A DNA stretch of 64,000 nt. Source: Corynebacterium uropygiale. GTDB taxonomy: Bacteria > Actinomycetota > Actinomycetes > Mycobacteriales > Mycobacteriaceae. The translations under genes were made by a program, and so were the position numbers. Every line of letters starts with the position of its first letter. Within the stretch, counting starts at the first letter, position 1. Below are positions 45,182-52,635 of this stretch, one piece after another. The stretch is from NCBI RefSeq assembly GCF_021568315.1, contig NZ_JAKGSI010000003.1, forward strand, positions 310,001 to 374,000, written 5' to 3'. Below the pieces are notes generated by a model that worked only from the letters and a program-made list of their open reading frames with translations, was not told where the DNA came from and did no database searches.

Positions 45182-47320
45182 ATGCTGGGATGGCAGGACG
45201 AGCGGGCCCTCGGCGAGGTTCTCCCGGAGAAGGAAGCCCGCGCGCTTACCCAGCATCTCGGGCTCAGCACCGTCAGCGAGCTACTGGAATACTATCCGCG
45301 CAGCTACAGCCGCCACGGGGACATGACGAGCCTCGCCGCCGCCCAGGAGGGGGACACCATCAGCTTCCTTGGCGAGGTCAGCCACGCGCGCGTCGTCCAC
45401 GCCGGGAAGAAGAGCCGGCTCACCCTCCGCGTGCGCAACGGCGCGGAGAGCATCGCCGTGACGTTCTTCCACTCTCCCTACGCGGCCCGCCTCCTTACCG
45501 ACGGCACCCAGGTCATGCTCACCGGCAAGCTCTCCTTCTTCCGCGACGCGCCGCAGCTCACCCAGCCGAACTTCTTTGTCATCGCCCCCGGGCCCGGTTC
45601 CGCCGCCCACGGCGGGGAGGGCACCGGGATCCTCAAGGCGATGGCCGCCTACCCCGGGCACTCCCTCGACACCACCCTGCTCGAGCGCGACTACCTGCCC
45701 ATCTACCCGGCCACCGCCCGCCTCGCCTCCTGGCGGATCTTGGCCGCCATCCACCACGTCCTCGAGGGACTCCCACCCATCCCCGAGCCCCTCAACCCGC
45801 CACCCAGCGACCTCCCAGGCCTCGACGACGCCCTCCGCGGCATCCACGAGCCCGGGCCCGAAGGCCCCCGCGCCGCCCGCGAGCGGCTGAAGTACAACGA
45901 GGCGCTGGGCCTCGCCCTCGTCATGGCCGTCCGGCGCGCCGACCACGAACGTCGCCCTGCCCCGGCCTGCCCGGGTGCGGCCCCCGGCGCGGACTCCTCC
46001 GTCGAGACTCTCCAATCCCATCTCCCCTTCGAGCTCACCGAGGGGCAGCGCGCCGTCTGCGCGGAGATCATGGCCGACCTTTCCCGGGACACGCCCATGT
46101 CCCGCCTCCTCCAGGGGGACGTGGGATCCGGGAAGACCGTCGTGGCGCTCCTCGCCATGCTCCAGGTGGTGGACTCCGGGCGGCAATGCGCGTTGCTCGC
46201 GCCCACCGAGGTCCTCGCCGCGCAGCACGCCCGCTCTCTCATGGGCCTCATTGGGCGCGCCGGGTTGGGGACGAGCGTGGTGACGCTCTCCGGCTCGATG
46301 GGGACGGCGGCGAAGCGCGAGGCGCTGCTGGCCATCATGAGCGGCCAGGCGGACATTGTGGTGGGCACGCACGCGCTCATTCAGGACTCGGTGGAGTTCT
46401 TCGACGTGGGGCTCGTCGTGGTCGATGAGCAGCACCGATTCGGCGTGGAACAGCGGGACCAGCTGCGCACCCAGGGCAGGGACGGGCTGGTGCCGCATCA
46501 GCTCGTCATGACGGCCACCCCCATCCCCCGCACGATCGCCATGACGGTGTTCGGGGATCTCAGCGTCTCGGTGCTGTGGGAGCTGCCGGGCGGGCGGCGC
46601 CCGATCCAGACGACAGTGGTCCCCGTCGAGCGCCAGGTGTGGATGGCACGCGTGGATGAGCGCATCCGCGAGGAGGTGCAGCGGGGCCACCAGGTATATA
46701 TCGTGTGCCCGCGCATCGAGAACGAGGGCGGGGTGCTGGACTATTACTCGCAGGTCACGGCCCCCGGCGGCGCCTTCGCGGATCTTCGCGTGGAGCTCCT
46801 CCACGGCCGGATGAGCGGGGAGGAGAAAGACGCCGCGATGGCCCGCTTCAGCAAGGGGGAGGCGGATATCCTCGTCGCGACCACCGTCATCGAGGTGGGC
46901 GTCGACGTCCCCAACGCCACCATGATGGTCATCCGGGAGGCAGAGAACTTCGGTATCAGCCAGTTGCACCAGCTGCGCGGCCGCGTGGGGCGGGGCAGCG
47001 AGGATTCGCTCTGCCTCCTCCTCACCAGCGCGGAGGTGGGCACACCCGCCCACGAGCGGCTCGTGGCTGTGCAATCCACCACGGACGGTTTCCGTCTCGC
47101 TGAGGAGGACCTCAGCCACCGCGAGGAGGGGGACGTGCTGGGCACCCGGCAGTCTGGGCACACCCGCTCGCTCAAGCTCATCAGTGTTGTCGACGACGGC
47201 GACCTCATCGCCCGCGCCCACGAGGACGCCGCCGCCTTCGTACGCGCCGATCCGGCGGCTGCTGCCCGGCTGGCGGGGCAGTTGGACGACGTCGACTATG
47301 GCTATCTCGACAAAAGCTAG
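45182..47320 (+). CDS. recG: ATP-dependent DNA helicase RecG
   Basis: 712 residues. The N-terminal wedge/OB domain (about 20-140) contains YYPRSYSRHGDMTSL. The helicase core has Walker A QGDVGSGKTVVALLAML, DEQH box VVDEQHRFGVEQR, MTATPIPRTIAMTVFGDL and a C-terminal core with TTVIEVGVDVPNATMMVI and LRGRVGRG. Ends RSLKLISVVDDGDLI, with the regression-linked TRG motif present. It regresses stalled forks and branches Holliday structures. Start ATG at 45182 lies 3 nt after the upstream stop; the preceding gene end supplies no strong Shine-Dalgarno. Confidence 0.96.
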   Translation: MLGWQDERALGEVLPEKEARALTQHLGLSTVSELLEYYPRSYSRHGDMTSLAAAQEGDTISFLGEVSHARVVHAGKKSRLTLRVRNGAESIAVTFFHSPYAARLLTDGTQVMLTGKLSFFRDAPQLTQPNFFVIAPGPGSAAHGGEGTGILKAMAAYPGHSLDTTLLERDYLPIYPATARLASWRILAAIHHVLEGLPPIPEPLNPPPSDLPGLDDALRGIHEPGPEGPRAARERLKYNEALGLALVMAVRRADHERRPAPACPGAAPGADSSVETLQSHLPFELTEGQRAVCAEIMADLSRDTPMSRLLQGDVGSGKTVVALLAMLQVVDSGRQCALLAPTEVLAAQHARSLMGLIGRAGLGTSVVTLSGSMGTAAKREALLAIMSGQADIVVGTHALIQDSVEFFDVGLVVVDEQHRFGVEQRDQLRTQGRDGLVPHQLVMTATPIPRTIAMTVFGDLSVSVLWELPGGRRPIQTTVVPVERQVWMARVDERIREEVQRGHQVYIVCPRIENEGGVLDYYSQVTAPGGAFADLRVELLHGRMSGEEKDAAMARFSKGEADILVATTVIEVGVDVPNATMMVIREAENFGISQLHQLRGRVGRGSEDSLCLLLTSAEVGTPAHERLVAVQSTTDGFRLAEEDLSHREEGDVLGTRQSGHTRSLKLISVVDDGDLIARAHEDAAAFVRADPAAAARLAGQLDDVDYGYLDKS

Positions 47321-47338
47321 GTGCGATACCCTACGGGT

Positions 47339-47551
47339 ATGAATATTTGCGCCCCCTTCGCGGGAATCGTGCACTACCAGGTGCAGCCGGGCCAGGCGGT
47401 GGACACTGGTGACGTGCTCGCTATCGTGGAGGCGGTCAAGCTGGAGGCCCCCGTGTATTCCCCGGGGCCGGGCACAGCAACGACGTTTCAGCACCCTGAC
47501 TTCGCCGATGTGTCCGGCGGAGATCTCTTACTCATCGTGGAGGAGCACTGA
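47339..47551 (+). CDS. Small biotinyl/lipoyl-domain protein (BCCP-like)
   Basis: 70 residues from the ATG at 47339; TACCCT (47327-47332) lies 6 nt upstream and a frame start at 47321 would remove that spacing. A single biotinyl-type barrel: CAPFAGIVHY at the start, VQPGQAVDTGDVLAIVEAVKLEAPV with the modifiable Lys in EAVKLE instead of the usual EAMKM, and SGGDLLLIVE at the end. No biotin carboxylase or carboxyltransferase gene is nearby. Small stand-alone BCCPs in this place are common in corynebacteria; the partner enzyme is unknown. The stop overlaps the rsmD start by 1 nt (TGATG). Confidence 0.78.
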   Translation: MNICAPFAGIVHYQVQPGQAVDTGDVLAIVEAVKLEAPVYSPGPGTATTFQHPDFADVSGGDLLLIVEEH

Positions 47552-48132
47552 TGTCCCAGCCGAGGATCATTTCCGGCATCGCCCGCGGCCGCAAGCTCAA
47601 AGTGCCGCCGGAGGGAACGCGCCCGACCTCCGATCGCGCCAAGGAGGGGCTCTTCTCCTCCCTCCAGGTGCGCTTCGGATTCGAGGGGCGCACGGTCCTC
47701 GACCTCTTCGCCGGCACCGGGGCCCTCGGGCTCGAGGCGCTGAGCCGCGGCGCCCAGGAGGTGGTTCTGGTGGAGAACCAGCGCCAGGCGCTGGCCGTCA
47801 TCCGCTCGAACGTGGAGAAGGTGGGCCTTCCGGGGGCGACGGTCGTCGAGCAGCAGGCGTCGAGCTATGTGGCCACCGCGCCTCGGCGGCACTTCGACCT
47901 GGTCCTGGCCGACCCTCCCTATGATCTCAGCACGGAGACGGTGGAGGAGATCCTCCGGGCGCTCGAGCCGCTCCTTGCTGACGAGGCCATGGTGGTCATC
48001 GAGCGTCACGTGGACTCACGCGAGCCCGAGTGGCCTGAGGGCTATGAGCCCACCAACCAGAAGCTGAAGAAGCGGACCTATGGGATCGCGCGCATGGACA
48101 TGGCGTTCTTCCACCGGGAGGAGAAGGAATGA
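47551..48132 (+). CDS. rsmD: 16S rRNA (guanine(966)-N2)-methyltransferase
   Basis: 193 residues. AGTRGRKLKVPPEGTRPTSDR-type N-terminus (IARGRKLKVPPEGTRPTSDR here), SAM-binding VLDLFAGTGALGLEALSRG and catalytic LADPPYDLS (motif IV DPPY). It methylates G966 of 16S rRNA. It overlaps coaD by 4 nt (ATGA), the well-conserved rsmD-coaD pair. Confidence 0.95.
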   Translation: MSQPRIISGIARGRKLKVPPEGTRPTSDRAKEGLFSSLQVRFGFEGRTVLDLFAGTGALGLEALSRGAQEVVLVENQRQALAVIRSNVEKVGLPGATVVEQQASSYVATAPRRHFDLVLADPPYDLSTETVEEILRALEPLLADEAMVVIERHVDSREPEWPEGYEPTNQKLKKRTYGIARMDMAFFHREEKE

Positions 48133-48617
48133 AGGTCGTCTGCCCGGGGAGTTTTGACCCGATCACGAATGGGCACCTCGACATCATCGAGCGCGCGGCG
48201 CAGCAGTTCGATGAGGTCGTCGTGCTCGTGACGGGGAATCCCCAGAAAACCAGCGGATTGTTCACCCTCGAGGAACGGGTGGAGCTCATCCGCGAGGCCG
48301 TCGCCCCCTGGCCCTCGGTGAGCGTGGAGTGGTGGTCCAGCCTGCTCGTTGACTACACGAGCAGCCACGGCGTGGACGCGATTGTCAAGGGCCTGCGCAG
48401 CTCCCTGGACTACGAATACGAGCTCCCCATGGCGCAGATGAATCGCCGGCTCTCCGGCATTGACACGCTCTTCTTCTTCACCTCTCCGCAGTGGGGCTAT
48501 ATCTCCTCGACCCTCCTCAAGGAGGTGGCCCGCTATGGCGGAGCGATTGCGGATCTCGTGCCCCCGGGCGTGGCCGCCGCGATCGAGCGGAAGTGGGGCA
48601 CCCAGGGCACAGATTAA
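48129..48617 (+). CDS. coaD: Phosphopantetheine adenylyltransferase
   Basis: 162 residues, standard length. Nucleotidyltransferase motif CPGSFDPITNGHLDIIERAA with the T/HxGH-type site, KGLRSSLDYEYELPMAQMNR, and YISSTLLKEVARYGG. It transfers AMP to 4'-phosphopantetheine in CoA synthesis; the last step enzyme CoaE is also in this window at 59.5 kb. Last gene of the thiL-coaD run; convergent with the ABC transporter genes. Confidence 0.97.
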   Translation: MKVVCPGSFDPITNGHLDIIERAAQQFDEVVVLVTGNPQKTSGLFTLEERVELIREAVAPWPSVSVEWWSSLLVDYTSSHGVDAIVKGLRSSLDYEYELPMAQMNRRLSGIDTLFFFTSPQWGYISSTLLKEVARYGGAIADLVPPGVAAAIERKWGTQGTD

Positions 48618-48676
48618 GGCCCGGCGGCGGGGAGCGTTACCGAAAAATCCCGTCACCGAGCCCTGGGCTCTGCGTT

Positions 48677-48701
48677 GCGCGGGCGCCGCGAGGGCCCGCG
48701 C
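48677..48701. terminator. Hairpin between coaD and the ABC transporter operon
   Basis: GCGCGGGC (48677-48684) pairs with GCCCGCGC (48694-48701) between convergent genes. No T-tract. Confidence 0.35.
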
Positions 48702-48710
48702 TAACTTGTC

Positions 48711-49475
48711 CTAGAGGAGGCTGGACAGGAAGGTCCGGGTCCGCTCGTGCGTGGGGTGATCGATGACGCTGCGTGGATCTCCCGCCTCCACGATGACCCC
48801 GCCATCCATGAAGGCGACGGTGTCCGCCACCTCGCGGGCAAAGCCGATCTCGTGGGTGACGACGAGCATCGTCATTCCCTGCTCCGCCAGGTTGCGCATG
48901 ACGCGGAGAACCTCGCCCACGAGCTCCGGGTCCAGCGCGGAGGTCGGCTCATCGAAGAGCATGAGCTTGGGCTCCATGGCCACCGCCCGCGCGATGGCGA
49001 CGCGCTGCTGCTGCCCGCCGGAGAGCTGGGCGGGGTAGGCATCCGCCTTGTGCTCGAGGCCCACCTCGGCCAGGAGGACGCGAGCTTTGTCCTCAGCCTC
49101 CTTCCGGCCGATGCCCTTGACGTGAATGGGCGCTTCGATGATGTTCTCCAGCGCCGTGCGGTGGGGGAAGAGGTTGAAGGACTGGAAGACCATCCCGATG
49201 TCCGCGCGCTGCTTGGCGGCCTCTTTCGCGGAGATCTCGTAAAGCGTACCGTTGCGCTCCTTGTAGCCGATGAGTTCGCCGTCGACGTATAGCCGGCCAG
49301 CGGTGATCTTCTCCAAGTGATTCACGCAGCGCAGGAGCGTGGACTTGCCGGAACCGGAGGGGCCGATGAGGCAGGTCACGGTGCCCTGGGGAACCTGGAG
49401 ATCAATGCCCTTGAGGACCTGCTGGGGGCCGAAGGACTTGCAGACCTGCTGGCAGTCAATCATGGGGGTGGACAT
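48711..49475 (-). CDS. Polar amino-acid ABC transporter, ATP-binding subunit
   Basis: 254 residues. Walker [21 protein letters not shown]-loop [18 protein letters not shown], signature [19 protein letters not shown], Walker [15 protein letters not shown] and switch His in [12 protein letters not shown]. This is the GlnQ/HisP type that powers uptake of glutamine, glutamate or basic amino acids. Last gene of a leftward three-gene operon, 2 nt after the permease stop. Confidence 0.94.
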   Translation of the reverse strand: MSTPMIDCQQVCKSFGPQQVLKGIDLQVPQGTVTCLIGPSGSGKSTLLRCVNHLEKITAGRLYVDGELIGYKERNGTLYEISAKEAAKQRADIGMVFQSFNLFPHRTALENIIEAPIHVKGIGRKEAEDKARVLLAEVGLEHKADAYPAQLSGGQQQRVAIARAVAMEPKLMLFDEPTSALDPELVGEVLRVMRNLAEQGMTMLVVTHEIGFAREVADTVAFMDGGVIVEAGDPRSVIDHPTHERTRTFLSSLL

Positions 49476-49477
49476 GC

Positions 49478-50419
49478 TTAGTGGCTCCCTTTCTTCGGCG
49501 GGGTGGACACGATGGTGACGTTGTGGGGAACGGCGCCTTCGGCGTCGGTGAGGGCGGCGAGCTGCCGCCCGGTCAGCTCGCGGCTGGCCCCGCGATCATA
49601 GTGCTTCTCCAGGAAGTACTGGCCCACCATGAGCAGCGAGGTGATGAAGAGGTACCACGTCGCGGCGACGAGGAGCAGCGGGACGGGTTGGAAGAGCGAG
49701 TTCGCAATATCAATGCTGCGTCCGTAGAGCTCCGCCGTGTACGGAACGGCGACGACGAGGGAGGTGGTCTTCAGCATGGAGATGAGCTCGCTTCCCGTCG
49801 GCGGGATGATGATCCGCATCGCCTGCGGCAGCACGGTGCGGCGCATGGTGAGCCACCAGCTCATACCGAGGGCCTGGGAGGCCTCCATCTGCCCGGCCGG
49901 GACGGCCTGAATACCGGAGCGAACGATCTCCGCCATGTAGGCCGCCTCGTTGAGCCCGAGGCCGATGACCGCGAGGAGGAACATGTTGGACAGGAGATCC
50001 TGCAGGTCAATCTCGGTGAAGCCCAGGTTGAGGCTCTGGTAGATGGAGCCCAACAGGCCCCAGAAGACGAGCTGCACATAAATCGGGGTGCCACGGAAAA
50101 TCCAGAGGTATGCCCACGCCACGGTCTTGAGCAGCACGTTGGGGGACATCCTCATGACCGCGACGAGCACGCCAAGCACCACGCCGATGAGCATCGCGAG
50201 CACCGTGAGCGCCAGAGTGTGCAGGGCGGCCGTGGCCACCCGCGTGTCAAAAAGGTAGGCGGCGTAGGTGGACCACCCATAGGCCTCGTTGTTGAGGGCA
50301 GAGATAATGAACCACGCGAGCAGCGCGACGATGATCGCGGCGGCGATCCAACGCCCCGGGTGGCGAAGGGGTTTGGCCTGGATGGGCTGAGGCTGGGGAG
50401 GGTTCGGAGTGTCCTGCAT
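49478..50419 (-). CDS. Polar amino-acid ABC transporter, permease
   Basis: 313 residues. HisM/GlnP family: five to six helices between about residues 27 and 275, with the EAA loop [26 protein letters not shown] contacting the ATPase and [25 protein letters not shown] Pro/Gln-rich N-terminal stretch ([16 protein letters not shown]) precedes the first helix. No second permease is present, so a homodimer is likely. It lies 7 nt after the binding-protein gene. Confidence 0.93.
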   Translation of the reverse strand: MQDTPNPPQPQPIQAKPLRHPGRWIAAAIIVALLAWFIISALNNEAYGWSTYAAYLFDTRVATAALHTLALTVLAMLIGVVLGVLVAVMRMSPNVLLKTVAWAYLWIFRGTPIYVQLVFWGLLGSIYQSLNLGFTEIDLQDLLSNMFLLAVIGLGLNEAAYMAEIVRSGIQAVPAGQMEASQALGMSWWLTMRRTVLPQAMRIIIPPTGSELISMLKTTSLVVAVPYTAELYGRSIDIANSLFQPVPLLLVAATWYLFITSLLMVGQYFLEKHYDRGASRELTGRQLAALTDAEGAVPHNVTIVSTPPKKGSH

Positions 50420-50426
50420 GTTTCCG

Positions 50427-51335
50427 TTAATCCTTCGTTCCGAGCGGCTGTTCGTTGATGAGGGCGCGGTCTAAGTAGCCCTCGTGGATGTTCCACTGTT
50501 GGAGGAGGCGGGCGTACTCGCCGGTATCAATGAGGTGCTGCATGGCGGCGCCGAGGGCCGGGCCCAGGGGAGACCCCTTGGGCACGGCATAACCATAGGG
50601 CGCGGCTTGGAACATCTCTCCGGTGGTCTCGATCTTCCCGTTCGCCCGCTCGATCGCCCAGGAGGTCACCGGGGAGTCGGCGGACAGCGCGTCAGCCCGG
50701 CCGAGGACCAGGGCCGTCGCCGCGTTGTCCGAGGTGTCATAGGCCAAGACCTCGATCGGTTCCTTGCCCTCGGCGAGGCACTGCTCAGCCTTGGGACGGA
50801 CGTCGTCGGTCTCGGAGACGGTGGTCCGCTGGACCGCGACGGTCAGCCCGCACGGATTGTTGGGATCGACGTGGTCGCCGGTCTGCTGCGCCCACTGCAC
50901 GCCGGCATAGAGGGAATTGACGAAGTCATAGTTGGCTCGCCGCTCCTCGGTATCGGTGAAGCCCGTGCCACCGAAGTCGATCGTGCCGGCGGACACCGCG
51001 GGGAGGATCTTCGAGAAGTCCTGCTCGACAGGGCGGAGCTCCAGCCCCATGACGGAGGCGAGCGCGCGCCCGAGGTCGATCTCCAGGCCGATGATGTTTC
51101 CCTCCGAGTCCTTAAACTCGAAGGGAGCGAAAGGCGGGTTCGTCCCCATGGTGAGATAGCCCTTGGCGGAGATCTCTGGGGGTACCATCGCGGCGATCTC
51201 GTCGACGGCCGCGGGAGTGATAGGTTCCCAGCCCTCGGGGTTTCCCGTCTCATGATTGGTGACGCACCCCGTGAGGAGCGTTGCGGAGAGGAGAATCCCT
51301 AGCGCCGGGCGGAGAACAGGGCGCGAGAATGTCAT
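50427..51335 (-). CDS. Amino-acid ABC transporter substrate-binding lipoprotein
   Basis: 302 residues. Signal peptide LRPALGILLSATLLTGC with lipobox LTGC (Cys at about residue 23). SBP family 3 features: YLTMGTNPPFAPFEFKDSEG, IGLEIDLGRALASVMGLEL, DFGGTGFTDTEERR, and AVPKGSPLGPALGAAMQHLI. Ligand is a polar amino acid; which one cannot be read. Minus-strand TAGACT (51343-51348) ends 7 nt before the ATG, so this three-gene operon probably has a leaderless first gene. Confidence 0.93.
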   Translation of the reverse strand: MTFSRPVLRPALGILLSATLLTGCVTNHETGNPEGWEPITPAAVDEIAAMVPPEISAKGYLTMGTNPPFAPFEFKDSEGNIIGLEIDLGRALASVMGLELRPVEQDFSKILPAVSAGTIDFGGTGFTDTEERRANYDFVNSLYAGVQWAQQTGDHVDPNNPCGLTVAVQRTTVSETDDVRPKAEQCLAEGKEPIEVLAYDTSDNAATALVLGRADALSADSPVTSWAIERANGKIETTGEMFQAAPYGYAVPKGSPLGPALGAAMQHLIDTGEYARLLQQWNIHEGYLDRALINEQPLGTKD

Positions 51336-51368
51336 GATGAAGAGTCTAATAGCCGCCTTGAGAAAAAC

Positions 51369-52313
51369 TTAAGACGGGTGTTTCTCGCTTGGTGCGGCCG
51401 TGCTCCCGGCGCGGGCCAGGCCCCACTTCTCCGCCGCGATGACCAGAAGCACCACGCCCATGCCGACGGCCACCATGAGGACGGGCAGCGCGACGGGGTC
51501 CTGCGGCCCGCTGAGCGCCCCGGACTCATCCTGCCACGGCCACAGCGCGCGCAGCGAGCCCAGCATGAGCCCGCCCATGGCGGCGAGGGTGAGGTCGCGA
51601 TACCTGGTCATGAGGTAGTCCAGCACACGGACGAAGAGTGCGAGCCCCAGCAGAGCGCCGGCCGCGAAGGCGAGCAGGGTGGGCACATGGCGCGCCGAGA
51701 CGGCTGCCATCACCGGGGCGTAGAGACCCATCGCCAGGAGCACGAGGGAGCCGGATACCCCGGGGAGAACCAGCGCGCACACCGCCACCGAGGCAGCGAA
51801 GAAGATGGCAATGAGCGGGGGATGAGCGTGCGGCTCCGAGACCTGGCTCGTCGAGAGGAAGGCGAGGGCAGCCCCCACGAGGATGATCAGCCCGTAGAGC
51901 GCCTGCCGTCGTCGAGGAACCCGCCAGGCCATCATGCTGAGTGGTACGGCGAGGGACATGAGCACCATGCCAAAAAAGAGCCCCCGGCTCGTCTCCGGAT
52001 GGTGGGTGACGAAGGCGTGGAGGACCGAGGAGAGCGAGAAGACCGCGCCCGCCATGCCGATCCCCACGGGCAGGAGCAGCCCCCAGTCCACCGCCCGCGC
52101 AGCGTCCTTGAACTCGGAGGGTCGGCGAAGAAGCACCTTGGCGCAGTGGAGCAGCGCGTGAGCGGCGTGCAGGGCTCGTTCATAAATCCCGACCACGAGC
52201 GCCACCGTCCCGCCGGAGATCCCGGGGACGAGCTCCGCCATCCCAATGAGGACGCCGCGGAGGACATTGAGGACAACAGACAGAAGAGACACGCGGGGAG
52301 GAGAGATACTCAT
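51369..52313 (-). CDS. DUF368 membrane protein
   Basis: 314 residues from the ATG at 52313 (AAGGAA 5 nt upstream); the frame extends to 52427 without family similarity. About eight helices. The DUF368 hallmarks VLRGVLIGMAELVPGISGGTVALVVGIYERAL (read as two adjoining pieces near residues 16-47) and ALVLPGVSGSLVLLAMGLY form the paired PGxSG motifs. DUF368/PopT-like proteins have been linked to recycling of undecaprenyl phosphate across the membrane, which would fit cell-wall growth. This assignment is family-based. Confidence 0.82.
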   Translation of the reverse strand: MSISPPRVSLLSVVLNVLRGVLIGMAELVPGISGGTVALVVGIYERALHAAHALLHCAKVLLRRPSEFKDAARAVDWGLLLPVGIGMAGAVFSLSSVLHAFVTHHPETSRGLFFGMVLMSLAVPLSMMAWRVPRRRQALYGLIILVGAALAFLSTSQVSEPHAHPPLIAIFFAASVAVCALVLPGVSGSLVLLAMGLYAPVMAAVSARHVPTLLAFAAGALLGLALFVRVLDYLMTRYRDLTLAAMGGLMLGSLRALWPWQDESGALSGPQDPVALPVLMVAVGMGVVLLVIAAEKWGLARAGSTAAPSEKHPS

Positions 52314-52476
52314 GAGTTCCTTCACTGGGAATGGATGCGGAATCCACGCGGCGGATGGGGGAGGGGCCCACGGGTACACACGGGGGCGTTTTGTCGGATA
52401 CACGTCGGACAAAAACGATAAAAACACCGCCGGTGCACCTCATCCGTGCACCGGCGGCACGACGTCGTCGGTTGAG

Positions 52477-52550
52477 TGCCCCAGGTGAGACTCGAACTCA
52501 CACTGGACGGGTTTTGAATCCGTTGCCTCTGCCAATTGGGCTACTGGGGC
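52477..52550 (-). tRNA. tRNA-Leu(CAA) with short variable arm
   Basis: 74 nt. Acceptor GCCCCAG pairs with CTGGGGC; discriminator A; no encoded CCA. The anticodon loop TTCAAAA (CAA at 52516-52514) is identical to that of E. coli tRNA-Leu(CAA) as I remember it, reading UUG. T-arm GTGAG-TTCGAGT-CTCAC is perfect. The variable region is only CCAGT, whereas bacterial tRNA-Leu normally has a long class II arm, and the anticodon stem closes with an A-C mismatch. Identity rests on the anticodon and A73. Confidence 0.8.
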
Positions 52551-52635
52551 GGAGTCACTCGGATTAGCATAGCCGATGCCCCGCCAAACTCCACATCGTG
52601 GGGAGCAGCGTCACACTCGCCTACACTCGGGACAC

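Noticed and set aside
52510..52520. TCA anticodon (UGA-reading tRNA)
   Set aside because: Shifting the loop by one base breaks T33 and the stem. The loop TTCAAAA matches known tRNA-Leu(CAA) exactly.
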